Of a stretch of 64,000 nt of DNA, positions 53,388 through 62,999 are shown in pieces. The notes below the pieces were generated by a model, which was not told where the DNA came from, ran no database searches, and saw nothing but the letters and a program-made list of their open reading frames with translations. The stretch is from Corallococcus caeni (GTDB lineage: Bacteria; Myxococcota; Myxococcia; Myxococcales; Myxococcaceae). Within the stretch, counting starts at the first letter, position 1; the number at the start of each line of letters is the position of its first letter. Both the position numbers and the translations under genes were made by a program. The stretch is from positions 930,001 to 994,000 of the forward strand of contig NZ_BTTW01000001.1 in the NCBI RefSeq assembly GCF_036245865.1, written 5' to 3'.

Positions 53388-53526
53388 GGCGCCGGACTCT
53401 AGCCATGAAGCCGCGCCGTCTGGAATGGACGCGGAGAGCACCCCATGACGGCGCAAGGCTTTGTATCCTGGAAAGGCACACGCTCCGGGCCGCACCCGCC
53501 CCGGAACGCACCAGGAGCCGCCCGCT

Positions 53527-56049
53527 TTGAAAGACACCCCGAGCCACGCGACCCCTGGAAGGCCCACGAGCGCCGTACGGGCCTTGCAGGTGCTGCTACT
53601 CATCGCGGCGTCGGCCTGCACTGCGGACCGGCAATCCCAGCGGGACACCGCCTGGGCCGAGCACTTCACCGGCGCCGCGGAGCGCATCGAGGCCCGGGCC
53701 CGCGCGATGGGCATGGCCCGCCTGCACGACGTACGCGCGGAACAGGCGGAGCTGCTCGGTTGGATGGCGACCCTGTCGAAGGAGATGGCGCTCGGAGGCG
53801 CCGAGGGGCCCGGCCACTACGCGCTCGGGGCCGGGGAGCGGGCCCTGGGTCGCGAGGCGGAAGCCCTGGCGCACCTGGAGGCCGCCTGGAACGCGGGCTT
53901 CCGCGAGCCTCGCGTGGCGTGGGCCCGAGCGCAGATCCTGAGCGAGCGCTACCGCGCGCTGCGCGTGGAGGCGCTCGCCGCTCCCGACAAGGACGAACGG
54001 AAGGCGCGCGAGCAGGACGCGGAGCAGCGTTACCGGGAGCCGGTGCTCACGCTGCTGCGACAGGCGGCGGGGGCGGAGTTCCCGTCAGCGAAGTACGGCG
54101 CGGCGCTCGTCGCGCTGCATGAGGGCCGCCTGGACGCGGCGCTCGCGCTCCTGGAGGTCGTAGGCACGAACCATCCCTGGTTCGTGGAGGCGCGGCTGCT
54201 TCGCGCGGACGTGTTCCTGCTGCGCGCCGCCGAGCGGTGGAAGGAGGGAAGGAAGACCGAGGCGCGCGTGGACCTGACGGCTGGACTCCAGGCCATCCAG
54301 GACGCCAGGACCACGGCGGAGAGCTTCGCGCCCGCCCACCTGGCGCAGGTGCGCTTCGACAAGGCCGCGTTGAACCTCACGCAATCCGCCGCCGGCGGGC
54401 CCATGCTGCTGCTGTCCCCAGCCGACAGATACGAGGCGCCGGACTCGGCGAAGCAGGGGCTCGAGGCGCTGGACATGGCCGCCCGGGTGGATCCCGGCCA
54501 TGCCGGATTCGCCTGCGAGAAGGCGCGCTTCCTCACCCTGCTCGCGGAGCGCCCGAATACCTATGGAGCCTTCCTCTTCCTGCGCAGCAGGGCCATCGAG
54601 GCCGCGCAACACACCCTGGCGCTGGATCCATCGAGCCCTTGTGGCCACATGGAGTGGAGCCGGGTGATGGTGCAGGAGACGGAGGAGGTCCTGAAGCAGA
54701 GCCCCGTGGACTTCTACAAGCTCGCGGAGGCCCTGAAGCGGCTGGAGACCGTGCCTCCACCCGCACGAGATCTCGGCTTCCATCTCCTGCGCGCCCGGCT
54801 CCTCCATGTCTGGACGGACGCCGACCGACAGGCGGGGAGCTGGAGGGCAGGCTCCAATGGCTGGCAGCACCAGGAGCAGGCCATTGAAGCCTATCGAAGC
54901 GCGCTCGCGCTCGAGGAGCGCGTTCCCGCGTACTGGGTCCGGATGGGAGCGCTTCTCCTGGCCCGGGGTTCGAATCCCACGGCGAAGGATGGCGACGCGG
55001 ACCTGAAGCAGGCGGAAGGTGCCTTCGGAAAGGCCATGAGGGGCGGCTTCGAGAAGGCACCCGAGGTGTGGCGCCTGGGCGCGCGCATCCAAGTGGCGCA
55101 GGCCTTGCGGCAGCGGGCCCGGGGCGAGACGGCCCCGTGGAGATTCGACCAGGCCGCGGTCCTCATCCGCAATGGACTCCTCCATGGAGCACGGAGTGCG
55201 TCCCTGCATCACGAGTTGGGGCTCATCCTGCTGGAGCAGGCGAAGGAGACCTGGGAGCACGGTGGGGACCCCACCGCCCTGCTCGACCAGGCGGAGGCGG
55301 CCCACGCCCAGGCGGCGACGCTGGAGCCCACCCTGGACCTGGGCAGGTTCGGACAGGCGGCGGTCCACGCGGCGCGGGCGGAATACGCCTGGCTGCGGGG
55401 CGCGGATCCCACCGAGGAGGCGGACCGGGCGGACGCGTTCTACAGCCAGGTGAACCCCCACCTGCGAACCTGGAAGGAGCAGCGGGCCGAAGGCCGGATG
55501 AAGGCGTCCTTCAGCCTGGCGCACCATCTGCTGGAGCAGGGGCTGGACCCCGAGCCCGCGCTCGAGCGAGCAATGACAGACTTCGGCGGGCTGGAACAGT
55601 TCAGCATGGACCGCGTCCTGCTTCATCGCGCCTACGGCGCACGACTGCGCTTGGTGGCTCGCCATTCGGCCCGCACGAATCCCGAGAAGGCGGAGACGCA
55701 ATTCAGCAATGCGGAGAAGCACTACGCGGAGGCCCTGGAGGTAGAGCCCTCGAGTCGGGAGGCCCGCCTGGAGGCGGGGCACCTGTTCCGTGAGTGGGCG
55801 GCGGCGAGAAAGGCCGCGAAGCAGGAGCCGGAGCCGCTCCTGTCACGAGGACTCGCGCTGGCGGACGCGTTGCTCGTGGAGCGTCCGAACTGGCCCGAAG
55901 CCCGGCTGCTGCGCGCGGCGCTCCTGCGCACGAAGGATCCGGCCTCGGCCCAGGCCCGGGCGGACCGCGACGCCGCGCTGAAGGCCAACGCCAACCTCGC
56001 GCCTGGATGGCGGCGGCAGTTCCCAGAGGACCTGCCGTCCAGGCCATGA
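53527..56049 (+). CDS. Large TPR-rich putative lipoprotein
   Basis: 840 aa from a TTG at 53527 with AGGAG upstream; another TTG at 53461 is possible. The signal ends ASA-Cys (LLLIAASAC). About 800 residues of helical repeats follow, with loose TPR consensus (AHLEAAWNAGFREPRVAWARA, AIEAYRSALALEERVPAYW, YAEALEVEPSSREARLEAG). The layout resembles the extracytoplasmic TPR arms of myxobacterial kinases, but no kinase domain is present. It could act as a sensor or scaffold. It is divergent from the lipoprotein before it. Confidence 0.8.
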   Translation: MKDTPSHATPGRPTSAVRALQVLLLIAASACTADRQSQRDTAWAEHFTGAAERIEARARAMGMARLHDVRAEQAELLGWMATLSKEMALGGAEGPGHYALGAGERALGREAEALAHLEAAWNAGFREPRVAWARAQILSERYRALRVEALAAPDKDERKAREQDAEQRYREPVLTLLRQAAGAEFPSAKYGAALVALHEGRLDAALALLEVVGTNHPWFVEARLLRADVFLLRAAERWKEGRKTEARVDLTAGLQAIQDARTTAESFAPAHLAQVRFDKAALNLTQSAAGGPMLLLSPADRYEAPDSAKQGLEALDMAARVDPGHAGFACEKARFLTLLAERPNTYGAFLFLRSRAIEAAQHTLALDPSSPCGHMEWSRVMVQETEEVLKQSPVDFYKLAEALKRLETVPPPARDLGFHLLRARLLHVWTDADRQAGSWRAGSNGWQHQEQAIEAYRSALALEERVPAYWVRMGALLLARGSNPTAKDGDADLKQAEGAFGKAMRGGFEKAPEVWRLGARIQVAQALRQRARGETAPWRFDQAAVLIRNGLLHGARSASLHHELGLILLEQAKETWEHGGDPTALLDQAEAAHAQAATLEPTLDLGRFGQAAVHAARAEYAWLRGADPTEEADRADAFYSQVNPHLRTWKEQRAEGRMKASFSLAHHLLEQGLDPEPALERAMTDFGGLEQFSMDRVLLHRAYGARLRLVARHSARTNPEKAETQFSNAEKHYAEALEVEPSSREARLEAGHLFREWAAARKAAKQEPEPLLSRGLALADALLVERPNWPEARLLRAALLRTKDPASAQARADRDAALKANANLAPGWRRQFPEDLPSRP

Positions 56050-56059
56050 GCTCATCGAA

Positions 56060-57370
56060 TCAGGGCGCGGCCGCTACGGACGTCGTGGCGGCGACCAGGT
56101 TCCCCGCACCGTCCTTCGCCAGGCCATACAGCTTGATGGCGCCCGTCACGGCCGGCAGGCGCACGCGCCACGTGCCGGGGGTGGCCCCCTTCCGGGACTC
56201 CAGCACCGTCACGCGGTCGCGCTCCGTTCGGGTCGCCGCGCCCCTGAAGTTGTAGGCGAAGGACACGTCCAGCGGCGTTGCGGAGGTCACGTCGAAGGCC
56301 ACGTTCGCCCAGGTGACGGGGCCTTCCTTCTCCACGCCCCGCACCTCCAGGCGCACCGGCACCGGCAGCGCGGGCTCCGGCTTCACGCCCGTGTACGCCT
56401 CCCGCACCGCGTGCCACGCCGGCCGGGTGGAGGTGCCGGACCGCATTCCCAGCCACAGTCCGGTGTGGTCCAGCGCCGCGCTGTAGTTGAAGACGAACAA
56501 TCCCAGACACCGGCCCGCCTGGACATGCGGCGCCAGGGCGTTGCGCCAGCCGTCCACGATGACGGCATACTTCTCCCCGTCTCCTGGTTCCTGTGGAATG
56601 CCGCGCGCGTCCTTGGGGACCTCCCATTCGCCCTGGGCACCGAACTCGGTGATGAACCACGGCTTGCGCCCGCCGGCCTGCTTCACCGCGTCCGCCAGCG
56701 CATGGATGCCCCGGCCATAGACGTTCAAGCCATACGCATCCAACGAGGGGACGTACTTCTCCCAGAGCGGCACGCCCAGCGTCCACGCATCCACGGACAG
56801 CACGGGGTGCCCGGGGTCCGCCTTCTTCACCGCGCGGACGACCTTCTCCAGGAAGCGCGCGTAGGCGACCTTCGACGGCTCGTCTGGTGAATTGAGGATG
56901 ACCTCATTGCCCAGTCCCCACGCGAGCACCGCGGGGTGGTCCTTGAAGCGGCGCACCTGCGCGAGCGTGGCCTGGAGCTGTGCCTCGCGGCCCCTGGCGT
57001 CGCGCGCGTAGTCAAACGCGTCGTCGTTCTCCATGCCCGCACGGCCCGGCCGCAGCCACAGCCCCACGAGGACACGCAGGCCATGCTTGTGCGCGGCATC
57101 GAGCAGCGCGGGGGTCTCCTCGCCAGTGCCCCAGGTGCGCAGCGTGTTGACGCCCAGGGCGCGCAGCTGTTCGCAATCCCTGTCGAATTTCGCGGGCCCA
57201 CCCGTGCCGCTGAACGTCACGCCCTTCGCAACGTAAGGCTGGCCGTCAACCACCAGCTTCCACCCCTCCCCTGCCTTCACGATGGCGGTGCGAGCCTCCA
57301 CGTTCCACGAGGGAAACAGGAGCGCGGTCAACAGCAGGACGCCGGCGGCGAACGGGCGGGCAATGGCCAT
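56060..57370 (-). CDS. Exported glycoside hydrolase (GH5/GH2-type TIM barrel)
   Basis: 436 aa from the ATG at 57370, with a signal peptide (about 1-26, ending VEA). A clan A TIM barrel follows: LRTWGTGEE, the acid/base Glu156 in WGLGNEV, YGLNVYGRG, and the nucleophile Glu242 in WFITEFGAQGEWE. The last 90 residues form a beta-sandwich (about 345-436). It would cleave beta-linked glucan or mannan-like polysaccharide outside the cytoplasm, and the exact family assignment between GH5 and GH2-like is unresolved. It fits predatory or saprophytic feeding. Confidence 0.82.
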   Translation of the reverse strand: MAIARPFAAGVLLLTALLFPSWNVEARTAIVKAGEGWKLVVDGQPYVAKGVTFSGTGGPAKFDRDCEQLRALGVNTLRTWGTGEETPALLDAAHKHGLRVLVGLWLRPGRAGMENDDAFDYARDARGREAQLQATLAQVRRFKDHPAVLAWGLGNEVILNSPDEPSKVAYARFLEKVVRAVKKADPGHPVLSVDAWTLGVPLWEKYVPSLDAYGLNVYGRGIHALADAVKQAGGRKPWFITEFGAQGEWEVPKDARGIPQEPGDGEKYAVIVDGWRNALAPHVQAGRCLGLFVFNYSAALDHTGLWLGMRSGTSTRPAWHAVREAYTGVKPEPALPVPVRLEVRGVEKEGPVTWANVAFDVTSATPLDVSFAYNFRGAATRTERDRVTVLESRKGATPGTWRVRLPAVTGAIKLYGLAKDGAGNLVAATTSVAAAP

Positions 57371-57426
57371 GGAAGCGATGAGTGTAGAGCCCCTTCCATC
57401 CGGACCCGAGCGCGGCTTGTCTTGAA

Positions 57427-57447
57427 CCTGTCCGACTGTCGGACAGG
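57427..57447. repeat. Dispersed palindrome copy (21 bp, perfect)
   Basis: 10-bp arms CCTGTCCGAC / GTCGGACAGG around a central T at 57437. It shares the core GTCCGACWGTCGGAC with the copies at 18.5-18.9 kb and 40.4-40.5 kb. It lies in the 148-bp gap between the hydrolase start and the following gene's stop. Confidence 0.85.
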
Positions 57448-57518
57448 ACTGGAAGACTCCGGCCAGGCCTGTGGTGGTGCCGCAGCCAACCACTCAGTAG
57501 GCCCACGGCTTCAGGGGC

Positions 57519-58409
57519 CTAGCACTTGTCGTAGACGCCAGGGGCACCCGGTGACTTGCGGCGGTAGCACATGCGCACCTCGTTCTCGGCGTCCGTGCAA
57601 CTGGGCTCATAGACGCTCTCGCCCGAGGGCATGTCGATGACCTTGCCGCACTCCCTGCTGGACTCCTTGACCTCCAGGATGCGTGGGAACGCATCGCCCA
57701 CGGGCGTGACCTTCACTTCGGTCGAGCCGTGAACGAAGCCCATGTGGCTTCCCGATTCGATGGTGAAGATGGAGCGCAGGGAACCCTCCTGCGCCTCCCA
57801 ATACGACAGCGTCTGGTATTCGTTGCGCGAGTCCGCGTCGGTCTGCTCGACCCGGAAGACCTGCCGTACCGGGTCGGTGAGGTTCTCGAAGGAGAACACG
57901 ACCCGGAAGGACTGGCTCTCCACCACGCCCGGCAGGAACTTCATCGGAATGGCGCAGAAGGTGTTCTTGCTGCCAAGCGGATGAAGCACCACCCCATCCA
58001 GCAGTTTCAGCGCATCACACGCCTGTCCCCGGGCCTGGAGGATGAAGTCCTGCGCGTCCGCCGACAGGATGCGTGCGCGGAAGACGTCGAGCTGCGCGGA
58101 CGCTGGCCCCTCCTCCTTCAGGCACTCCTGCCGCTCCCACGCCGAGTCCAATCCCAGCGGGTGGAGGAGCTTCCGCAACCCCACGGTCGTCTTCGCGGCG
58201 CGCACCTGCCTCTTCAGTTCCTGGGGATCCACCACGACGCGGAGCGCGGGCGGACATGCCTCCTGGCTGACCTTGCTGGGAGGCGTGGGGGCCGGTGGTT
58301 CCTCGGCGGCGGCAGAGGTCGTGGCGAGGATCGCAAGGAGCGCGGCGGCCCGGAGGCGCGGCGGATGCCCTGCAAGGCGAGCCATCATGGACGAAAGGTG
58401 TGTGGGCAT
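57519..58409 (-). CDS. Hypothetical exported Cys-containing protein
   Basis: 296 aa. A signal peptide ends near TSAAAEE (residue about 36); an internal Met at residue 8 is an alternative start. The mature part has nine Cys spaced as in an exported disulphide-bonded protein, ending in DKC. Beta-strand rich segments (SFRVVFSFENLTDPVRQVFRV) dominate. No family is recognised. Confidence 0.75.
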   Translation of the reverse strand: MPTHLSSMMARLAGHPPRLRAAALLAILATTSAAAEEPPAPTPPSKVSQEACPPALRVVVDPQELKRQVRAAKTTVGLRKLLHPLGLDSAWERQECLKEEGPASAQLDVFRARILSADAQDFILQARGQACDALKLLDGVVLHPLGSKNTFCAIPMKFLPGVVESQSFRVVFSFENLTDPVRQVFRVEQTDADSRNEYQTLSYWEAQEGSLRSIFTIESGSHMGFVHGSTEVKVTPVGDAFPRILEVKESSRECGKVIDMPSGESVYEPSCTDAENEVRMCYRRKSPGAPGVYDKC

Positions 58410-58513
58410 GAATTGCGCGCAATCCTGACATGGGCTTGCAATGGCAGCCAGCCTGCCCGCCGGGCCTTCAGGACCGGTGGGGCCCGCCTGCGGTTTCGTG
58501 TTACTCCGGCGCC

Positions 58514-60259
58514 GTGGACCCGCTTGTCACCGCACTGGAACCGGCCCCCCGCGCGGAGGAAATGCCCGGTTCGTTCCCGAGCCCCTTCGACGCCCTGGGT
58601 CCGCACGCCCTCGCGCGCCGGGCCGCGGAGTCGCTGCAAGCCACGCTCCGGGAGGGCTTCATCGCCCCCGGGCTGCCGAGCGACATCCTTCAAGGTCCAG
58701 ACGGCGGGAAGATGTTCGGCGTGCTCGTGGTGCGGCAGCCGGACGGAACACCAGGGGTGTTACGAGCCTTCTCCGCGATGCTCGCGGGACGCTGGGACGT
58801 GCCGGGTTTCGTTCCCCCGGTGTTCGACCGTGAGGCGCGCGCCCGCGTGGAGCCGGTGGCGGATGCCACGGTGAAGGCCCTGCTGGCCCGCGCCGAAGCC
58901 TGGAGCACTTCCGAGGAGCTGCGCCGCCTGCGCGAGGCCGACGACGCCCGCCAGATTCGCGAGGCCACGGAGCGCGAAGCCATGCGCCTGCGCCATGACG
59001 CCCGTCGCCGCCAGCGTCACGAACGCCGGGCGGCGATTCTGGCCATGCCCGTGCACATGGAGCCCCTCGCAGCCGTGGAGGCCCCCCACGCGCGAGACCT
59101 TCAACCCACCTCCCCCGCGCTCACGGCCGCCGCACGCGCGGAGGCGCTACACGCAATCGACCAGGAGAGCCGGGGCGACAAGGCGGAGAAGCGCCGGTGG
59201 GACGCGGCGCAGGAAGAGGCACGGCGCCAGCTGGCCCCTGCCCGCGCGAAGGCAGAGCGTCGCGTGCGCGCCCTGGACCGGCTGCGGCGCATCGTCTCGC
59301 GCGGCTTCATGAAGCAGTTCCACGACACCTACGCCATCACCAACGCTCGCGGAGAGACCCGCCCCCTCCGTTCACTCTACGGCGGCGCGGAGCCCCCTTC
59401 CGGCGCGGGTGACTGCGCGGGCGCGAAGCTGCTCGCCCATGCCTTCGCGCATGGCCTCCAGCCGGTGGCGCTCGCGGAGTTCTGGTGGGGCACGCCGCCC
59501 GCGTCCGGAGGCCGCATCCAGGGCGCGTTCTATCCGGCGTGCCGCGACAAGTGCGGCCCCCTGCTCCCGTTCATGCTGGAGGGTCTGGAGGTCTCCGCGC
59601 CGCGCGTCTTCGTCCCGCCGCCCGCGCCCACGCCGGAGCTCTCCGTCGTCTTCGAGGACGCGTGGATCGTCGTCATCGACAAGCCGTGCGGCCTGCTGTC
59701 CGTGCCGGGCCGGGACGTCGCACTGCTGGACTCGGTGCTCACCCGCCTGCGCGCACGATATCCGCACGCCACGGGACCGCTGCTCGCGCACCGGCTGGAC
59801 CTGGACACCTCCGGGCTGCTCGTCGCTGCGCTCGACAGCCGCACGCACGCGTCGCTTCAGCGCCAGTTCCTCCACCGCGACGTGGCCAAGCGCTACGTGG
59901 CGCTCATCGACGGCCCGGTCCAGGCAGACGCGGGCACCATCACCCTGCCCCTCCGCGTCGACCTGGACGACCGTCCCCGCCAGATCGTCGACCCCGTGCA
60001 CGGCAAGCCCGCGGTCACTGACTGGGAGGTCCTCCGCCGCGAAGCGGGCCACACGCGCGTGGCCTTCCATCCGCGCACCGGCCGCACCCACCAGCTCCGC
60101 GTCCACGCGGCCCATCCACAGGGCCTGGGCGCGCCTATCGTGGGAGATCCGCTGTATGGGCACGCGGGCCTCCGCCTGCACCTGCACGCCGAGACGCTGT
60201 CCTTCACGCACCCGGCGACGGGGCAGCGCGTGTCCTTCACCCGCGCCGCCCCGTTCTGA
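58514..60259 (+). CDS. RluA-family RNA pseudouridine synthase with N-terminal extension
   Basis: 581 aa from a GTG at 58514. The C-terminal third (about 370-581) is a complete RluA-type synthase: IVVIDKPCGLLSVPGR, catalytic Asp in HRLDLDTSGLLV, RYVALIDG, and RTGRTHQLRVHAA. The first 360 residues hold a charged coiled-coil stretch (about 140-290, many Arg/Glu/Ala) and a region with GDCAGAKLLAHAF...CGPLLPFML that is usual in the large RluA relatives of Vibrio and others. It isomerises uridines in rRNA or tRNA. It is convergent with the broken oxidoreductase gene, 10 bp apart. Confidence 0.9.
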   Translation: MDPLVTALEPAPRAEEMPGSFPSPFDALGPHALARRAAESLQATLREGFIAPGLPSDILQGPDGGKMFGVLVVRQPDGTPGVLRAFSAMLAGRWDVPGFVPPVFDREARARVEPVADATVKALLARAEAWSTSEELRRLREADDARQIREATEREAMRLRHDARRRQRHERRAAILAMPVHMEPLAAVEAPHARDLQPTSPALTAAARAEALHAIDQESRGDKAEKRRWDAAQEEARRQLAPARAKAERRVRALDRLRRIVSRGFMKQFHDTYAITNARGETRPLRSLYGGAEPPSGAGDCAGAKLLAHAFAHGLQPVALAEFWWGTPPASGGRIQGAFYPACRDKCGPLLPFMLEGLEVSAPRVFVPPPAPTPELSVVFEDAWIVVIDKPCGLLSVPGRDVALLDSVLTRLRARYPHATGPLLAHRLDLDTSGLLVAALDSRTHASLQRQFLHRDVAKRYVALIDGPVQADAGTITLPLRVDLDDRPRQIVDPVHGKPAVTDWEVLRREAGHTRVAFHPRTGRTHQLRVHAAHPQGLGAPIVGDPLYGHAGLRLHLHAETLSFTHPATGQRVSFTRAAPF

Positions 60260-60269
60260 AGCGCCCGCG

Positions 60270-60749
60270 TCAGTTGACGAGCAGCACCTTGACCACGCCG
60301 CTCTGCTCCGCGACCTTCTGGGCCTCGCGCGCGTCGTCCAGCTTGAACGTCCGGCTGATGGGGATGACCAGGTCGCCCTTCGCGGCGCTCTCGGCGAGCT
60401 GCGAGAGTCGGTGCGCATCCGGGTGGGCCATGAAGCTGCGCACGACGAGCCCCTTCTCCTTCGCGCCCTTCGGCTCTCCCACCACGCTGCCCACCGTTCC
60501 ACCGTGCTTCACCTTGCCGAGCACCGCCGCGACGGCCTCGCCGCCCACCGTGTCCGCCACCGCGTCCAGCGTGGGCAGCTTCGCCACGTCCTTCGGATCA
60601 TCCAGCGCGACGACGCCGTCCACGCCCAGCTTCCGGGCCTCTTCCACCTGCTTCTTCCGCACGCCCGCCCAGATGTGCGCGCCCCGCGCCCGCGCCGCGA
60701 AGATGGCGGAGCGCCCCACCGCGCCCAGCGCGCCCGTGACGAGCACCGT
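60270..60749 (-). pseudogene. Quinone oxidoreductase (MDR family), 5'-truncated remnant
   Basis: About 160 residues of the C-terminal half of a zinc-independent MDR/quinone oxidoreductase (usual length about 320-330). The NADPH loop VLVTGALGAVGRSA is near the break, followed by GVRKKQVEEARKLGVDGVVALDD, VADTVGGEAV and the family C-terminus (DAREAQKVAEQSGVVKVLLVN). Upstream of TVLVTG, at about 60,749, the host-like sequence stops and AT-rich DNA begins. Some 18 residues can be read on into that DNA but carry no homology. The N-terminal half is absent from the window. Confidence 0.82.
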
Positions 60750-61067
60750 AGGAAGTAGGGCAGACTTTATAAAAATCAGCATCCATTCATCAGCACTTAC
60801 CCTAGCGCTCGTGCGATGTACTGCAAAGAGGAATACTGCCGAACCGTAGCGAACCAAGAATGGTCACGCTCGACCCTCCCCCTAAGTATACGAGCTAGCC
60901 AGCTGCACTCGTGTACGCACAGCGAATCATCCCTGGGCAGCCCTACCAAAATTCGATACACAAAATAGTACGCTCTAAATTACGATCCTGCCATCCTCAC
61001 GACACGCCGAGCCACTCTTCCATCGCAGACAAGAGCCCACAGAATCCATCACTCACCAACACTCCCC
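60750..61067. other. 318-bp AT-rich non-coding lead of the island
   Basis: Holds no convincing gene. The segment AAAATAGTACGCTCTAAATT (60962-60981) is the most promoter-like, about 90 bp before the GTPase start, but no clear -35/-10 pair stands out. A frame at 60911-61150 overlaps the GTPase gene and has no coding character. CTTTATAAAAATC at 60765-60777 is the AT-rich border next to the broken gene. Confidence 0.5.
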
Positions 61068-62999
61068 ATGGCCAAGAAAAAAGAAACGAACGAAGCACCG
61101 GTTCCAGCAGCAGTCGCCCCATCACAAGGCGAATCTTCGATCTCTCCTGACTCAGAAAATTTATTTGAATCCATAAAAGCATCACTCACAAACAAACACA
61201 AAGACAAAGAACTCCTACTCAACATCCCTATTTGGGGTTGGACGGGCGACGGAAAAACCGTCGCACTCCTGACCACACACTACTTCCTAGACGTCTTCAA
61301 GCACGGCCTAGGCCTTGCTTTGGTCACAAACACATCCGCCTTGCAGAAGATGGAAGCAGAAAGCGCGATCTACCGAGGCCTCAATCTTGCGGCCGCCGCA
61401 GCGACAACCAAAACCAGACTCACGCCACTCATTGAACGATTCATTGAGGGTGGCGAATGGCCTCCAGGCACAGATGAGGGGGTGCCATATCTATTCGACC
61501 TGCGAACAATATTGGGCACCGTCGGATACCTATTAATGCCCGACTTGCGAGGAGGCAGCTTTAGAGAGGGGGACGAGCAGGCCCGTGAAGTCTTAAGAAC
61601 AGCGCACGCATGCATTATCCTGGTTCGTCCAGATCAGCTTACAGCTCAGACAAGCGACGGGAAACGATACCGCGACGCGGTAGTTGGCCAAGTACAGGAC
61701 TGCGCAGCGCTTGGAATCCCCACATCCGTAATGCTGACACAGTCAGACAAATACCCAGACGCAAACCCGGCGGCTGACGAAGCACACAATCGCCTCTCGG
61801 TTCTACTTAGCGAGCATCGCACATTTCCAAACAGTCTCTCACGGGTCTCCGTCATTGGAAAAGCAACTGACTCAGGGGCACTACCGCCTATTGGCGAAAG
61901 GAACCCCGAAAGCATACTAAGGCCGATGGCGTGGGCAGTATGGCAAGCGCTAAAGCGCCCTAAGGAAGCCATTCACGCAAGCATACCTCCACTCTCACTG
62001 CAATCAGCAGAACTTGCCGGTTCGCTAACAGCGAATCCGGTAGCCGCCGAACTTCGAGTTGTTAGCGAACAAAGCAATGCGCCAGGATTCGTAGCGACGG
62101 CGTCATCAACGGATCACAAGTCAGTATCGTTCACCTTCATTAAAGCAACTGGCGACATTTTCGAATCGGAGATTCCCACCGCCCAAAACACGGAACCGAG
62201 AATTCAAAAACGCGGAAAGCTTGTTGACTTCGACATAGACCCATTTGAATTCGAGATTCAGACAAAGGTGCACGCAGGCACCATCACAACAGGACTGCGC
62301 TCAAACGCCGACTGGATTTGGCATGGCTCAAGAGGAGGGAACATCTCCAAAGCCTCACTCCCAACAACCCTGACTTCTTGGACCCCTACAGGCCCAGGCC
62401 AGATTATTGGCATTGACTCATCTGGCTCTGGTCGAATCGGCTCATTCAGGCTAACCAACGGCAAATGGCAAATGGTCGACCACATTGGAGGGTTTATCGA
62501 TCAAACCCCTGTCACAGAACTGGGATACCTACCTCAAACTTCGTTAATTGTCGCCATGAATGGCAAACACTCCGAAGGGGTGTCTCTCCGCGGCGACGGC
62601 ACTTTCGGGGATCGAATTCCTGCGCCTCTCGCCTTTACATACGACACCACGCAAACAACGCTCAATGAGGCCGGCATGGGAGTGACAATATCCTCAACCA
62701 ACATCCTGACAGCGATTGCAGCAGGAAAGATATTCACAATCCCCAAAGTAGCCGGAGATATTGATTCAATAGCAGTAGCATCATCGGCTCCTGTATTTTC
62801 CGTCGTACTGCCGGACATGCGCCTGCTTACTGCAAAGTTCATGGCTGGCACCTGGATTTCGACTGAAAGCGCGTACTCCCCACTGCTAGAGGAAATGCCC
62901 ACATCAATGCAATGGAGCCCCAACGGAAGAATACTTGTTGCTACTTTTGAGGCTGAGCGGTGGACCGTCTACCGGCCGTTTGGATTGGGAGCCAATTAA
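61068..62999 (+). CDS. TRAFAC-like P-loop GTPase with C-terminal propeller-like domain
   Basis: 643 aa, no signal peptide or membrane helix. A Walker A GWTGDGKT (57-64) opens a GTPase-like domain. GEWPPGTDEGVPYLFDL (129-145) is followed by a DxxG switch, MPDLRGGSF (158-165), and a G4-like TQSDKY (224-229, with Gln where TKxD has Lys). A following VIGKATDS may be G5. From about 300 to 643 the text is beta-rich with periodic W/G/S (WIWHGSRGGNI, MQWSPNGRILVATF), like a beta-propeller. The exact family is not recognised. The layout recalls GTPase-centred bacterial conflict systems. The next gene's ATG overlaps its stop (TAATG). Confidence 0.75.
   Translation: MAKKKETNEAPVPAAVAPSQGESSISPDSENLFESIKASLTNKHKDKELLLNIPIWGWTGDGKTVALLTTHYFLDVFKHGLGLALVTNTSALQKMEAESAIYRGLNLAAAAATTKTRLTPLIERFIEGGEWPPGTDEGVPYLFDLRTILGTVGYLLMPDLRGGSFREGDEQAREVLRTAHACIILVRPDQLTAQTSDGKRYRDAVVGQVQDCAALGIPTSVMLTQSDKYPDANPAADEAHNRLSVLLSEHRTFPNSLSRVSVIGKATDSGALPPIGERNPESILRPMAWAVWQALKRPKEAIHASIPPLSLQSAELAGSLTANPVAAELRVVSEQSNAPGFVATASSTDHKSVSFTFIKATGDIFESEIPTAQNTEPRIQKRGKLVDFDIDPFEFEIQTKVHAGTITTGLRSNADWIWHGSRGGNISKASLPTTLTSWTPTGPGQIIGIDSSGSGRIGSFRLTNGKWQMVDHIGGFIDQTPVTELGYLPQTSLIVAMNGKHSEGVSLRGDGTFGDRIPAPLAFTYDTTQTTLNEAGMGVTISSTNILTAIAAGKIFTIPKVAGDIDSIAVASSAPVFSVVLPDMRLLTAKFMAGTWISTESAYSPLLEEMPTSMQWSPNGRILVATFEAERWTVYRPFGLGAN

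Noticed and set aside
60911-61150. Small frame of 79 codons before the GTPase gene
   Set aside because: It overlaps the first 80 bp of the GTPase gene in another frame, with a random composition and no ribosome-binding site.
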